Notes: generated from the sequence alone by a model not told the origin. A stretch of DNA of 64,000 nucleotides from CAXOVX01 sp964213345 (GCA_964213345.1 CAXOVX010000002.1:41540-105539), one strand, 5' to 3'; counted from the first letter of the stretch, positions 26,181-35,869 are shown. Numbers and translations: made by a program.

Positions 26181-27335
26181 ATGTGGCGTTGTGTTACATT
26201 GAGTTTTAGATTTGCTTTATTGTCGGTGTTATTTATTGTACTTACGAGTTGCAGTGCCCATCGAAGAGTTGGGGTGTTTAGTACAGTTGGTGTGTATTTT
26301 CAGAAGGTAGGATTTAATTCGTTAGATGGATGGGTGGATGACGATCATTATTTGGCTGTAAAGACTTTTTTGAGGTCTTGTAATAGTATTTTTGCTAATC
26401 AACTTGAAGATTCTGCAGTGAGTAGATATACAAGCATAGGGGGCAAAGTTCGTAGTTGGAAGAGGGTTTGTCAAGAAGCGAAAAAGGTGACTGATAGGGC
26501 TAGTGGAAGAAAATTTCTGGAAACATGGTTTGTTCCGTATCAAATTACTGACATTTCTAAAAATGCTAAGGGTAGGTTCACTGGATATTACGAAATTGAA
26601 TTAAATGGTAGTCGTAATAGGACAACTAGATTCAAATACCCTGTGTATGCGACTCCAAAGAATATCAGTGCATTAAAAGGTAGCGAAAGACTTACACATG
26701 CTGCAATTAACAGGGGATCACTTGCAAAACAAAATTTAGAATTAGCGTGGGTTGACAATAGTGCACGTCTATTCTTTATGCAAATACAAGGCTCTGGTGT
26801 AATTAAGCTTCAAGATAATGAAGAATTAAAATTGGGGTATGCCGAACAAAATGGTTTCCCATATAAATCAGTAGTTCAAGATATAAGATCTTATAGCAGA
26901 ACTAAAATAGAATCGGCAACCGATATGATGGATTGGTTGCATGGTAATGGGGAGATAGGGCAGTCCATCATGGAGCAAAATCCTTCGTATGTATTTTTTC
27001 GGCCAATACATGGGAAAAGCCCGATTGGTGCCCAGGGTGTTCCGCTAGAATCAGAACGCTCTCTTGCGATAGATGCCAGGATTTTCCCATATAGTACACC
27101 TTTTTGGGTTGAAACTGAGCTACCGCGTACTCCAAATTTCCCAAGATCTGGATATAGAAGGTTATTTATTGCTCAAGATAAAGGGGGTGCTATTAAAGGA
27201 GCTGTGAGAGCTGATATTTTTTTTGGAAGAGGAAGAAGAGCGGAAGAGTTAGCGGGATATATGAATGTTATGGGGCAGTATTATGCTCTTTTCCCCAAGA
27301 CTGTCGATGTCCCTAATTTTTACATGGTAAGATAG
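26181..27335 (+). CDS. mltA: Membrane-bound lytic murein transglycosylase A (lipoprotein)
   Basis: MltA cleaves the MurNAc-GlcNAc bond of peptidoglycan to anhydro-muropeptides at the outer membrane. Starting at ATG 26181 gives a compact lipoprotein signal ending LTSC (Cys24). Upstream starts (TTG 26142, ATG 26154) would lengthen the n-region awkwardly. The MltA domain has FTGYYEIELNGS, VDNSARLFFMQIQGSG and YVFFRPI. The C-terminal 3D region has IDARIFPYSTPFW, then AQDKGGAIKGAVRADIFFG, with the catalytic Asp. The stop is followed 7 bp later by a repeat A copy. A murein hydrolase implies that some peptidoglycan is made. Confidence 0.95.
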   Translation: MWRCVTLSFRFALLSVLFIVLTSCSAHRRVGVFSTVGVYFQKVGFNSLDGWVDDDHYLAVKTFLRSCNSIFANQLEDSAVSRYTSIGGKVRSWKRVCQEAKKVTDRASGRKFLETWFVPYQITDISKNAKGRFTGYYEIELNGSRNRTTRFKYPVYATPKNISALKGSERLTHAAINRGSLAKQNLELAWVDNSARLFFMQIQGSGVIKLQDNEELKLGYAEQNGFPYKSVVQDIRSYSRTKIESATDMMDWLHGNGEIGQSIMEQNPSYVFFRPIHGKSPIGAQGVPLESERSLAIDARIFPYSTPFWVETELPRTPNFPRSGYRRLFIAQDKGGAIKGAVRADIFFGRGRRAEELAGYMNVMGQYYALFPKTVDVPNFYMVR

Positions 27336-27342
27336 TGGGATT

Positions 27343-27465
27343 ACGCCAAGTCCCATTTTAAAATGCGCACTAGGAGCGCAATGGTGGGGGCGAAGGAGTG
27401 TAGTAATTAATCTACATGAAACATCCTGTAGCACAGCAACGTGGGTGTTAAAAAGGGGATTTTGT
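27343..27465 (+). repeat. Repeat A copy 3 (full length)
   Basis: The copy starts ACGCCAAGTCCCATTTTAAA 7 bp after the mltA stop. It contains CACTAGGAGCGCAATGG and CATCCTGTAGCACAGCAACG, and ends AAAAGGGGATTTTGT. Its right end has drifted from the TTGGTAT consensus. Confidence 0.85.
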
Positions 27466-27492
27466 GCCGTGGGAGGTGAAAATTTATGATAA

Positions 27493-27610
27493 TAGACCTG
27501 CTTTCTAAACTTTACTTCTGGCTACGAATTTTTGTGGCACGTTGGTGCTCGAATTCTCATTTATACGTTTATATCTGAATGCATTTCATTGGCATAAGCG
27601 AGAGTCTAAT
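27493..27610 (+). repeat. Repeat B copy (full length)
   Basis: It starts TAGACCTGCTTTCTAAACTT, then TTACTTCTGGCTACGAATTT, GTTGGTGCTCGAATTCTCAT and ATAAGCGAGAGTCTA at the right end, matching the copy at 47703-47817. Confidence 0.75.
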
Positions 27611-27761
27611 GTTAAATAGTCAAAATAGTGACAGTATGTTGTGTAAGCATAAGGGGGATGCTTCCCCCCATAGTTCCGTAATTTTAATCTTGACTATATG
27701 TGCTGTAAAAGCTACCGTTAATCCGGATAAGTTTTTAAAGAATTTGTTATTTTAGGGAAAA

Positions 27762-28565
27762 ATGGATAGTTTATTACTTAAGGGTAAAAGAGGGCTGGTC
27801 ATGGGCGTGGCTAATGATAAGTCTTTGGCATGGGCGATTGCTAAAATGTGTAGCAATAGTGGTGCAGAAGTAATTCTCTCGTATCAAGGAGAAGTTTTAG
27901 CGAGAAGAGTAGAGCCGTTGGCTGAAAGTATAGGATGTAAGACTTTAATTATGTGTGATGTAACCGACCAAAAATCGATAGCTGCTGCGTTTGATGAAAT
28001 TGGCAAAATGTTTGGCAGAATAGATTTTGTGGTACATGCAATTGCTTTTTCCAACAAAGATGAATTACGTGGTAGATATATTGATACGTCATTGGATAAT
28101 TTTTTAATGACTATGGATATATCTTGTTTTTCATTCACTTCTGTGGCTAAGCATGCTCTTCCATTAATGTCAGAGGGGGGAAGTTTATGCACATTAAGTT
28201 ATTATGGAGCTGAGAAAGTAATTCCAAACTATAATGTTATGGGTGTAGCAAAAGCGGCATTAGAAGCTAGTGTACGATATATTGCTGCAGATCTAGGTGA
28301 ATATGGAATTAGAGTTAACGCTATTTCTGCGGGACCTGTGCGTACTTTAGCCGCATCTGGTGTTGGTGATTTTAAAATTATGCTGTCATGGATGGAAAAA
28401 AATGCTCCATTACGTCGTAATATTACTGCTGAAGAAGTTGGAAAGACCGCTGTTTATTTGTTGAGTGATTTGGGTAGTGGAGTGACAGGTGAAGTAGTAC
28501 ATGTTGATGGTGGCTATCACATAGTTGGTATGGGGCTAAAAGAAAATAGCCAAAATAGTTTGTAG
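27762..28565 (+). CDS. fabI: Enoyl-[acyl-carrier-protein] reductase (NADH), FabI
   Basis: FabI reduces enoyl-ACP in the last step of each fatty-acid elongation cycle. This short-chain dehydrogenase has an atypical nucleotide-binding start (KRGLVMGVANDKSLAWAI), which is diagnostic for FabI. The catalytic YNVMGVAK (Tyr about 156, Lys about 163) lies within YYGAEKVIPNYNVMGVAKAA. The C-terminal LLSDLGSGVTGEVVHVDGGY is typical, and the 267-residue length is normal. It stands alone, with repeats upstream and an unrelated membrane protein downstream. Confidence 0.97.
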   Translation: MDSLLLKGKRGLVMGVANDKSLAWAIAKMCSNSGAEVILSYQGEVLARRVEPLAESIGCKTLIMCDVTDQKSIAAAFDEIGKMFGRIDFVVHAIAFSNKDELRGRYIDTSLDNFLMTMDISCFSFTSVAKHALPLMSEGGSLCTLSYYGAEKVIPNYNVMGVAKAALEASVRYIAADLGEYGIRVNAISAGPVRTLAASGVGDFKIMLSWMEKNAPLRRNITAEEVGKTAVYLLSDLGSGVTGEVVHVDGGYHIVGMGLKENSQNSL

Positions 28566-28694
28566 AGGGGGCTGGTTACACTCGCACCCAAGAGTCCCTA
28601 TGTTTTTTTGTCTGTTATTGCATATTTCTTGTTTTTCAAATAATGCGTTGGGCTGGACTTCGTCTGTTAATTAGTGCTAGGAATGTGAAGGTAT

Positions 28695-29522
28695 ATGCGT
28701 GTCATAAATTGTCTCTTTGTAATAATGTCTTTGTCCATTTTTATTTGCGTAATCTACAAAGCGTATAATAGTACCGTGAAGCCTGTAGATATGAGGAGTA
28801 TGTCTTTGGTCAAAAAAAGTGATTGCGTTGGTACTTATCAACAATATGGCGAAAATATCGAAGACTCTCCCATTGTTCCAGGTGGGAGTATATATAATGA
28901 ACTCACAGATGCGAATGATATAAAAGGAAGAAAAAGTGGAGCAACGCGCGAGGGGTTGAGTATTACAAATGTTAGTAGTGCACGTGATATTAGGCTGAGT
29001 AATGAGGTGAATAAGAAAAAAGAGAGTATTGTTACGACAAAGGCAAATACTGCAAGTGGTGTAAATGGCAATATACATGAAGAAGTTTTGCGGATTTTAC
29101 AAGAACGGCAGCAACAAGCTCAAGTTATGGATGTTGTACCGAAAGATGATGAACAGCTTGGAAATATTCCAAGTAATCGAGATGTTGATGTTATCAAGGA
29201 TAAGCCTTATTCAAAGGCTGCCTTAGTGAAGCAAGAGTTGGGGACGTATAGAGTGCGAGATCGAGATGTACCAGATAATATACGTGAGAGTTTTAGTACT
29301 GGAGTAACGGCACGATCGCTCACTGAAGTAGACTTTCAGAAAATCCCTAACAAAGAGGAAGAGGGAAATACCAAGATGGCGTTAACTCCAGATAATAAAG
29401 TGGCAGTTACTGATAAAAATGATAGTGCTATAGTAAAAAAGATAAAAAAAGAAAAAAGCAGTGCAAAATCGGGCTCGAACGCTGCAAGTAAAGGTGGTAG
29501 CATTTTTGATTTTATTAATTGA
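28695..29522 (+). CDS. Unrecognised 275-aa protein with N-terminal membrane anchor
   Basis: A short hydrophobic N-terminus (CLFVIMSLSIFICVIYKAY) is followed by a hydrophilic, probably disordered domain of about 250 residues rich in Lys, Asp, Ser and Val, ending with a basic stretch (KKIKKEKSSAKSGSNAASKG). There is a short coiled-coil-like stretch around EEVLRILQERQQQAQVM. No enzyme motif is visible. It is 32 bp ahead of recD2 on the same strand, so co-transcription is likely, but no shared function is suggested. A periplasmic structural or secretion-associated protein is possible. Confidence 0.7.
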   Translation: MRVINCLFVIMSLSIFICVIYKAYNSTVKPVDMRSMSLVKKSDCVGTYQQYGENIEDSPIVPGGSIYNELTDANDIKGRKSGATREGLSITNVSSARDIRLSNEVNKKKESIVTTKANTASGVNGNIHEEVLRILQERQQQAQVMDVVPKDDEQLGNIPSNRDVDVIKDKPYSKAALVKQELGTYRVRDRDVPDNIRESFSTGVTARSLTEVDFQKIPNKEEEGNTKMALTPDNKVAVTDKNDSAIVKKIKKEKSSAKSGSNAASKGGSIFDFIN

Positions 29523-29554
29523 AGGAAGTGGTCCTTAGGATTTTCTAATTACAT

Positions 29555-31918
29555 ATGTATATGCAAAATGAAAGTATTACGGGCATTGTAGAGCGAGTCA
29601 CTTATCATAGTGAAGATACTGGTTTTGCGGTAATAAAAATTAAGATAAAGCAAAAAAAAGAGCTGATTACTCTAACGTGTAACGTGGCGACTATTAACCC
29701 TGGAGAAACCGTTACGGCGGAAGGCGAGTGGAGGCATGATAGTAAATACGGATTGCAATTTAAAGCACAGTCATTCAGTACTGTCTTACCCAATACAATT
29801 TTGGGAATAGAGCGTTATTTAGGATCTGGTGCCATAACAGGAGTAGGTGCACATTTTGCCAAAAAAATTGTTGAACGTTTTGGCGAAGAAACAATTTCCA
29901 TTATAGAAAGTAGCCCTCATCTGCTATCTGAAATAGATGGCATTGGGGAGGTGAGAGCTAAGGCCATTGCCTCATCGTGGGCGGCGAATAAAGTAATTCG
30001 TGATGTAATGATTTTTTTACAGGGTTACGGTATCAGCCCTACTATGGCCGTAAAGGTTTTTAAGCATTATGGTCCCAATGCTATAGAAGTTCTAAAAGAA
30101 AATCCATATAGATTGGCGCAAGATATTCGTGGTATAGGATTCTTATCAGCAGATAGAATAGCTTTAAATACAGGAATACCAGAAAATTCTCCATTAAGAG
30201 TAACTGCTGCTATCAATTACGTGTTACTAGAGGCTACTTCTGAAGGTTGTTGCGGTTTACCTGTTGTATTGTTATTGGAAAGAGTAGAGAGAAGGCTTGA
30301 ATTTGATAGAAATACTATTGCAGAGGCTTTGCTCTCCAATATAATGACAAAGCAGTTAATTGCTGTGCAAGTAAGAAAAGACGATTTTGAAATGAGTGGA
30401 GAATATATAAAAATAATATCCTCGGATCATTTAAAAATACTGCTAGAAATTAAGGATCAAGAGCATACAAATAGTGATGAGACAGATTTCATAGATAGTT
30501 TGAGCTTTAAGTTAGATGAAATATTAATTTTTCTTAGGCCTTACTTTTATATAGAAAAAAATATTGCGAAAAAATTGTCTGAGGTAATGCGTATTGGTGA
30601 ATCTCTGAGTGCAAACATAGATGTAAACAATGCGTTAAAATGGTTAAATGAAAATTGCAATATAAGGTTATCAGAGACTCAAGAACAAGCTCTGCATGTT
30701 ATAACGAAGTCTAAAGTAAGTGTTGTTACAGGCGGTCCTGGTACTGGTAAAACTACTCTAATCTACTCGTTGTTGAAAATAGTGAATGAAGCTTTTAAGG
30801 GAAAGAAGATAAGAATTAAATTATCAGCGCCTACGGGTAGGGCTGCAAAAAGGCTTGCAGAGAGCACTTGCGGATTTGCAACAACTATCCACAGATTACT
30901 TGAATTTGATCCGTCTATTTCAAATTTTAGGTACAATGAAAATAATTTTTTACCATGTGATATGTTGATTGTAGATGAAAGTTCTATGATTGATATTCAT
31001 CTTATGTCTGCGCTTTTAAAAGCAATATCTCCAACTACCAGCTTAATATTTGTGGGAGATATTGACCAGATCCCATCTATAGGCCCTGGGCGGGTATTAG
31101 CTGATATTATTAATTCAGCCATAGTTCCGGTCATATATTTAAAGAAAATTTTTAGACAGGCTGCTTTTTCACAAATTATAGTGAATGCACACTTAGTAAA
31201 CAAAGGATTTATGCCGCAATTATCGAGTAATAATGAAAATGGGGAGGAAATAGTAAAAAGGGAGGATTTTTGGTTTATTCCAGTAAGTGAAGCAGATAAT
31301 GTTAATAATATTATCGTTCAGTTACTGCAATGTACTATTCCGCAGTCAATGAAGAGTAAAGACTTTGACAATTTGCGAGATGTGCAGCTTTTGTCGCCAA
31401 TGCAGCGTGGTAACTTGGGCGTTAAAGCGTTAAATGTATTATTGCAAAGTGTGCTTAATGACGCAAATCAAGGGGATTACGTAGAAAAATTTGGACATCG
31501 CTATACTAAAAATGATAAAGTGATGCAAATTGAAAATAACTATAATAAAAATGTATTTAATGGTGACATTGGTTTTATCATGGGGATAAATCGTGTAGAT
31601 CATGAAATACGGGTTTTGTTTGATGGACGTGAGGTTGTGTACGATTTTACCGAAGTGGATCAGCTGGTATTGGCATACGCAATTACCATACATAAATCGC
31701 AAGGATCTGAGTATCCTGTAGTAATTATACCAATGTTTACACAACATTTTATAATGTTGAATAGAAACCTACTCTACACTGCCATCACTAGAGCTAAGAA
31801 GCTGGTTGTAATGATAGGTCAAAAAAAAGCAATTGCTATTGCTGTAAAAAATGTAAGCACCACATTACGCTACTCTATGCTTAAAGCATGGTTGAAAACT
31901 TACCAGATTGAATCTTGA
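29555..31918 (+). CDS. recD2: RecD2-type 5'-3' DNA helicase
   Basis: This is a superfamily 1B DNA helicase of the RecD2 group, which acts without RecBC. The N-terminal OB-like part (ESITGIVERVTYHSEDTGFA) and the helix-hairpin-helix part (LLSEIDGIGEVRAKAIASSW) precede the ATPase core. Core motifs are Walker A VVTGGPGTGKTT (about residue 390), LSAPTGRAAKRL, MLIVDESSMIDIHLM (Walker B), VGDIDQIPSIGPG, and near the end AYAITIHKSQGSEYPVVIIP with LLYTAITRAKKLVVMIG. The 787-residue length is normal. The third codon is also ATG and may be the true start. Confidence 0.95.
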   Translation: MYMQNESITGIVERVTYHSEDTGFAVIKIKIKQKKELITLTCNVATINPGETVTAEGEWRHDSKYGLQFKAQSFSTVLPNTILGIERYLGSGAITGVGAHFAKKIVERFGEETISIIESSPHLLSEIDGIGEVRAKAIASSWAANKVIRDVMIFLQGYGISPTMAVKVFKHYGPNAIEVLKENPYRLAQDIRGIGFLSADRIALNTGIPENSPLRVTAAINYVLLEATSEGCCGLPVVLLLERVERRLEFDRNTIAEALLSNIMTKQLIAVQVRKDDFEMSGEYIKIISSDHLKILLEIKDQEHTNSDETDFIDSLSFKLDEILIFLRPYFYIEKNIAKKLSEVMRIGESLSANIDVNNALKWLNENCNIRLSETQEQALHVITKSKVSVVTGGPGTGKTTLIYSLLKIVNEAFKGKKIRIKLSAPTGRAAKRLAESTCGFATTIHRLLEFDPSISNFRYNENNFLPCDMLIVDESSMIDIHLMSALLKAISPTTSLIFVGDIDQIPSIGPGRVLADIINSAIVPVIYLKKIFRQAAFSQIIVNAHLVNKGFMPQLSSNNENGEEIVKREDFWFIPVSEADNVNNIIVQLLQCTIPQSMKSKDFDNLRDVQLLSPMQRGNLGVKALNVLLQSVLNDANQGDYVEKFGHRYTKNDKVMQIENNYNKNVFNGDIGFIMGINRVDHEIRVLFDGREVVYDFTEVDQLVLAYAITIHKSQGSEYPVVIIPMFTQHFIMLNRNLLYTAITRAKKLVVMIGQKKAIAIAVKNVSTTLRYSMLKAWLKTYQIES

Positions 31919-32074
31919 CCTTCTACATGGATCTACGTTAAATAATTTTACATAGGTACTTCCGTGTGTAATTACTGCAGGCTATGGTGTAATTATAGGA
32001 TAGGCAAAGTGTGATGGAGCTGCAGCAATCTTTTAGACTTCCTTTCAGAGCTCTATTTCTGGCCAAGAACTGTT

Positions 32075-32140
32075 ATACCAAATTACCTTTAAACGTACAC
32101 GTTGTTGTACTGCGGTACTGAGGTTTAGTTGTGTAGTTAT
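32075..32140 (-). repeat. Repeat A copy 4 (partial)
   Basis: ATACCAAATTACCTTTAAAC is followed by ACGTTGTTGTACTGCGGTAC and GTTTAGTTGTGTAGT, matching the left half of the minus-oriented copies. The right half is absent. Confidence 0.65.
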
Positions 32141-32144
32141 AATA

Positions 32145-32705
32145 TGGTCAAATGAAGAATGGTTGTGCCTTAAAAACGGCATCTACAGCATTTAGTTGAA
32201 GAAAAGTATTCTTCTAATATTTTATACCAATTCTCCTTTTTAACACCCACGTTGTTGCACTGTAGGATTCAGGCCCAGTTATGTAGTATAGCTAATTGAA
32301 CTGTATTTCCATTAGGTGCAAATCTTTTATGTATGGAATTTTTGATTTAAAACCAATAATGATCAATGCGGTTCAGCCCTGGAGAATGTGGTGGTAAAAA
32401 TATAATTTCATGTCCTAGATTAGTTAACAACTCTTTTACTTTGGTGGACTGATGCACGTTATCCAAGATGATTGTATTTTCTGTCTTGAGAGTTGGAATT
32501 AATATATGCCCCACATATGTTTCAAATGTTGATTTATTGCAGTATCCTCCAAATTGCAGGCTCCTCTATCTTATCTTTACATAATGCAGCAATACTTCGA
32601 CATTTTTTATATGGCTTGCCTTGCTCCTCTCGGGCTCCATCCATAAAATAGTATTCGTTATCATCTATACCAGATTCATTTTTAATCTTATTTTTTCCAT
32701 AAACT
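32145..32705 (-). pseudogene. Degraded IS630-type transposase carrying a repeat A insertion
   Basis: The minus strand encodes, across frame breaks, YYFMDGAREEQGKPYKKC, GYCNKSTFETYVGHILIP, NTIILDNVHQSTKVKELL (second Asp) and EIIFLPPHSPGLNRID (final acidic motif), in IS630-family order. The extreme C-terminal/element-end segment at 32145-32222 matches the same segment at about 48500-48560 and 63945-64000. A partial repeat A (32224-32292) separates the two parts. Nothing here is intact. Confidence 0.8.
32224..32292 (-). repeat. Repeat A copy 5 (partial)
   Basis: It starts ATACCAATTCTCCTTTTTAA, continues ACGTTGTTGCACTGTAGGAT and ends near GTTATGTAGTATAG. The other inverted end is missing. It lies inside an IS630 remnant. 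Confidence 0.75.
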
Positions 32706-32948
32706 TACTTCATCTCTCTTTGTAACAAAAACTCTTTCTTAAAAAAATTATGATTGCATTACAGCATGCATCTTATGTTTTTGTATTACTCTGTGGTTCT
32801 ATGCTCCGTATGTTTTTTGCATTTTATTAGCGTAAGTGAGTTTCAAAAGAGGTCCACTGGATTTTGTTGTGATTGCTGAAGTAAGCAAATACTTAGCCTA
32901 TAATTTGAGTTATTCGAATTGATAAACTAACATTCACATTGATTGAAT

Positions 32949-34250
32949 ATGCTAAAATCTCTTTCAAGTATTTTTTCGAAAAAAAATAGTAGTACTATTT
33001 TATATAAAGAAGAATTGCACCGAAGCAGCAATTCTTATTTCTGTAGTATAGGAAAACCAGTATGGATGGATCGCAATTATGGCGAATTTGCAAGGGAAGC
33101 ATATATCAAAAATGTTGTTGCTCATCGGGCAATTAATATGATTGCTCATGCTGCAGCAAGTGTCCCACTAAAATTGTACCAATATGTAAAAGATGATAGA
33201 CATCCTATTGCTAAACATGATTTACTAGATCTTCTTTTCCGTCCTAATCCTACGCAGAATGGTAAAGAATTTTTAGAGTCTGTTTATATATGCAGGCAAA
33301 TCAGTGGGAATGCTTACGTTTTGGCTATCACTAACCAAATGTTAAATGATAGTGATAATGTCTATAACAGGCATTGTCAGGCTAATTTAGCTTATGGATG
33401 TGATATAGCACAGACTTCTATCTGTGAGTTATATAATTTACGTCCAGATAGGGTACAGGTTATCGCTGGGGGAAATTTTATCCCTGCGGGGCATAGATAT
33501 ACTGTTGGTGAGCGGCATTTTGACTATATGGTTGATCCAGTCACAAATAGATCACTTGTGCTTCATATAAAAAATTTCCATCCGCTTTCAGATTGGTATG
33601 GCTTATCTTCTATAGAAGCGGCGGCATTCAGTATTGATCAGCACAATCAAGCAAGCGCTTGGAATCAAGCTTTGCTTCAAAACGGGGCAAGGCCAAGTGG
33701 TGCAATTATTGTGAAAAATATAAATGGGGACAGGGCAACCTTGAGTGATGAGCAGTTTTATCGTTTAAAAACTAGTATTAACGAGGTAATGTGTGGGCCA
33801 CAAAGTGCTGGTAGACCTTTGGTGCTTGAAGGTGGGCTTGAATGGCAAGAGATGAGCATGTCTCCTAAAGATATGGATTATATAGAATCCAAAAATAATT
33901 CAGCGAGAGAAATAGCGCTAGCGTTGGGTGTTCCACCTCAGCTTCTTGGTATTCCAGGAGATAACACATATAGCAATTTAGCTGAAGCACGTATTGCATT
34001 ATGGGAACAAACTATATTACCACTGGTGGAAAATACTGTGCACCATTTTAATAGGTGGTTGGTACCATATTTTGGTGATGATTTAGAATTGAGTTACGAT
34101 ATTGATTGTATCAGCGCATTAGCTCAAAGAGCTGATGCTATCTGGGGAAGGATGGAAAAGAGTAGCTTCATGACTGTCAATGAAAAACGTAAAGTAGTGG
34201 GGTTAGGACCAATAGACGGAGGAGATAAGTTATGGCAAGTCTCTAAATAG
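32949..34250 (+). CDS. Phage/GTA portal protein (HK97 family), GTA g3-like
   Basis: The portal forms the dodecameric DNA gate of phage-like heads. The protein has the HK97-portal layout: AREAYIKNVVAHRAINMIAH near the start, KHDLLDLLFRPNPTQNGKEF, YGLSSIEAAAFSIDQHNQA, and LALGVPPQLLGIPGDNTYSN with ARIALWEQTILPLVE near the C-terminus. ATG 32949 is preferred over the TTG two codons upstream. It is the first of eight genes in canonical GTA order on this strand. No terminase or g1/g2-like gene lies upstream within the window. Confidence 0.93.
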   Translation: MLKSLSSIFSKKNSSTILYKEELHRSSNSYFCSIGKPVWMDRNYGEFAREAYIKNVVAHRAINMIAHAAASVPLKLYQYVKDDRHPIAKHDLLDLLFRPNPTQNGKEFLESVYICRQISGNAYVLAITNQMLNDSDNVYNRHCQANLAYGCDIAQTSICELYNLRPDRVQVIAGGNFIPAGHRYTVGERHFDYMVDPVTNRSLVLHIKNFHPLSDWYGLSSIEAAAFSIDQHNQASAWNQALLQNGARPSGAIIVKNINGDRATLSDEQFYRLKTSINEVMCGPQSAGRPLVLEGGLEWQEMSMSPKDMDYIESKNNSAREIALALGVPPQLLGIPGDNTYSNLAEARIALWEQTILPLVENTVHHFNRWLVPYFGDDLELSYDIDCISALAQRADAIWGRMEKSSFMTVNEKRKVVGLGPIDGGDKLWQVSK

Positions 34251-34310
34251 ACTTCTTTCGAGACTCTACTTCTGCTACGAATTGCTATGTGATTCCAGTG
34301 CTCGATCCTT
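34248..34310 (+). repeat. Repeat B copy (left part)
   Basis: TAGACTTCTTTCGAGACTCT is followed by CTTCTGCTACGAATTGCTAT and CCAGTGCTCGATCC. The start overlaps the portal stop codon (34248-34250). The right half is absent. Confidence 0.7.
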
Positions 34311-34814
34311 ATGGGGCTATTGCAAGATGGATATATGTGACAATGTAAGGAATGAGTGGTACGTCAGCGGAGCAAATAGTAGAAGATCTATAGTCAAATG
34401 AAAATTGTAGTTACTAAGATAAAAATGGTGGGTATGGCATACAGCAAAGATTATTAAATTTTTCTTTGCATTATCTAATACATATATTCATCTTGCGACA
34501 GTCTCAAAATGTAAAGAATATACGAGACATAGAACTACGATGTATTAGAGACGTACATGAGGGTTCGAGCACCAAGATAACATTAGTAGTTCGTAGCAAA
34601 AATAAAATTTCTAAAAAAGTCCAATGAAGCCTTAGGGCACAAAAAACATAGCGTCTCTTGATGTTGGTAATGTTGCAATATTACTACAGCATATACCAAT
34701 TCTCAGTAATACCTCATCTTTCTGCATTGAAACATTCCTTCGCATTCTATATACCATGAAATGTAAGTTTGGGTTTATACCTTATGATAATTCTCTATAC
34801 GAGGAGATACAGAT
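34251..34814. other. Gene-free stretch with two repeat B copies
   Basis: A partial forward repeat B starts right at the portal stop (34248-34310). A reverse copy lies at about 34505-34622. Between them TTGCAAGATGG and ATCTTGCGACAG resemble IS-end sequences seen near 13450 and 10780. The final 100 bp should contain the promoter of the outer-membrane protein gene; ACGAGGAGATACAG just before the ATG is its ribosome-binding site. Confidence 0.55.
34505..34622 (-). repeat. Repeat B copy (reverse)
   Basis: On the minus strand it reads GGACTTTTTTAGAAATTTTA, TTGCTACGAACTACTAATG, TTGGTGCTCGAACCCTCATG and GTCTCGTATATTCTTTACAT, the same order of landmarks as the other copies. Confidence 0.7.
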
Positions 34815-35735
34815 ATGAATATGAAAAAGTTTCTTGCTGCACTAAGCGTTAGCGCCGTCGTGGCAGCAGTGGCTACGTCAGCCAATGCAGCGCAGCAGTG
34901 CAAGTTCTACCTTAAGGCTGCTGGTGGTTATACTCTTGCAAATAAGTTAACTTATGACGCAACAGTCAAAAGTTCTGTTGGCTCAGGGGCAGATGTAGGA
35001 GTCGAGTCAAAGGATTTCTTGTTATCCGACACAAAAGCTCATAAAGGGTTTTTAGGCGAAATTGGCTTAGGTTATCATTTTACAGAAAATCTTAGGGCCG
35101 ATGTGGCTTTCAGATATCAACGTGCAGAAAATAAAAAGATGCCTGTCTTTGATGCTTCAGCGCAATCTGGCATATTCTTTCCTACAGCGAAAGATACAGC
35201 AAATTTACACTCAAAGATCACTTCTTACGCTGGCGTCGCAACTGTATACTATGACTTCAGTAACACTTCTCCAGTCACTCCTTTCGTACTAGCAGGTGTT
35301 GGAATGGAGCGTATTGACCAAAAAATAATGTCAGATAAAACAGGAAATTTTGATTATCTGGGAGGTGCAGATAGCAACGGAAAAACAATAGTAAGTAAAA
35401 TCACGAAAACCTTGTTTTATACAGATATTGACGGCAGTACCGGCAAAGCGAAAGATACGGACAAAGGCATTAATGAGTTGCAGTCTGAGAAAAAGAATAA
35501 AGCTCTGTTCCAACTCGGTGGTGGTGTAGCTTATAAAGTCAGTGATTCTTTGTACTTAGATGTCACATATAAGCTATCTAACTTTAATAGCATAGCGCAA
35601 AAACCATTTGTGATAGGATACTCTACTGGTGAGAAATCAGAGACCCTTATCTCTAGCACTGGTGCTTTCACGAACTTGAAGTCAAAGCAGACTTTGCAAA
35701 ATTCTGTACTTGTAGGTCTGAGGTTTAGCTTCTAA
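34815..35735 (+). CDS. Small outer-membrane beta-barrel surface protein 1
   Basis: The Sec signal peptide MNMKKFLAALSVSAVVAAVA ends at ANA|AQQ. The mature part alternates amphipathic strands (KFYLKAAGGYTLANKL, LRADVAFRYQRAENK, PFVLAGVGMERIDQ, LYLDVTYKLSNFNS) with hydrophilic loops and ends VLVGLRFSF with a terminal Phe. This is the layout of the roughly 30-kDa OmpA-like/Msp2-P44-like barrels of Rickettsiales surface protein families. It shares strand motifs with the three minus-strand genes at 39.5-42.5 kb but is the most distant of the four. A strong terminator follows. Confidence 0.85.
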   Translation: MNMKKFLAALSVSAVVAAVATSANAAQQCKFYLKAAGGYTLANKLTYDATVKSSVGSGADVGVESKDFLLSDTKAHKGFLGEIGLGYHFTENLRADVAFRYQRAENKKMPVFDASAQSGIFFPTAKDTANLHSKITSYAGVATVYYDFSNTSPVTPFVLAGVGMERIDQKIMSDKTGNFDYLGGADSNGKTIVSKITKTLFYTDIDGSTGKAKDTDKGINELQSEKKNKALFQLGGGVAYKVSDSLYLDVTYKLSNFNSIAQKPFVIGYSTGEKSETLISSTGAFTNLKSKQTLQNSVLVGLRFSF

Positions 35736-35774
35736 GTTTAAGCAAAGATGCCCGCGTAGATTGTTTATAGTTTC

Positions 35775-35811
35775 AAAAAACACACTCCGTTTACACTGGG
35801 GTGTGTTTTTG
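35775..35811 (+). terminator. Intrinsic terminator of the outer-membrane protein gene
   Basis: AAAAAACACACTCC pairs with GGGGTGTGTTTTT around a 9-base loop (GTTTACACT) and is followed by a T-rich tract. It lies 40 bp after the stop codon and is the best-formed terminator in the window. Confidence 0.85.
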
Positions 35812-35869
35812 TTTTCTGTGCGCATAGTTTCACAGACCACTACACTGACATTTACTTCCTGCCTTACTG

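Larger units (their letters stand above)
27336..27761. other. Gene-free stretch made largely of repeats A and B
   Basis: It holds a full repeat A copy (27343-27465) and a full repeat B copy (27493-27610). About 150 bp of AT-rich sequence leading to fabI remains, which should contain the fabI promoter. Confidence 0.6.
31919..32948. other. 1-kb gene-free stretch of nested repeats and IS630 debris
   Basis: From left to right it holds a repeat B scrap (about 32038-32072), a partial repeat A (32075-32140), the end of an IS630 element (32145-32222), a second partial repeat A (32224-32292), more IS630 transposase (32320-32705), and a partial repeat B (about 32780-32863). The last 85 bp precede the portal gene. 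Confidence 0.65.
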
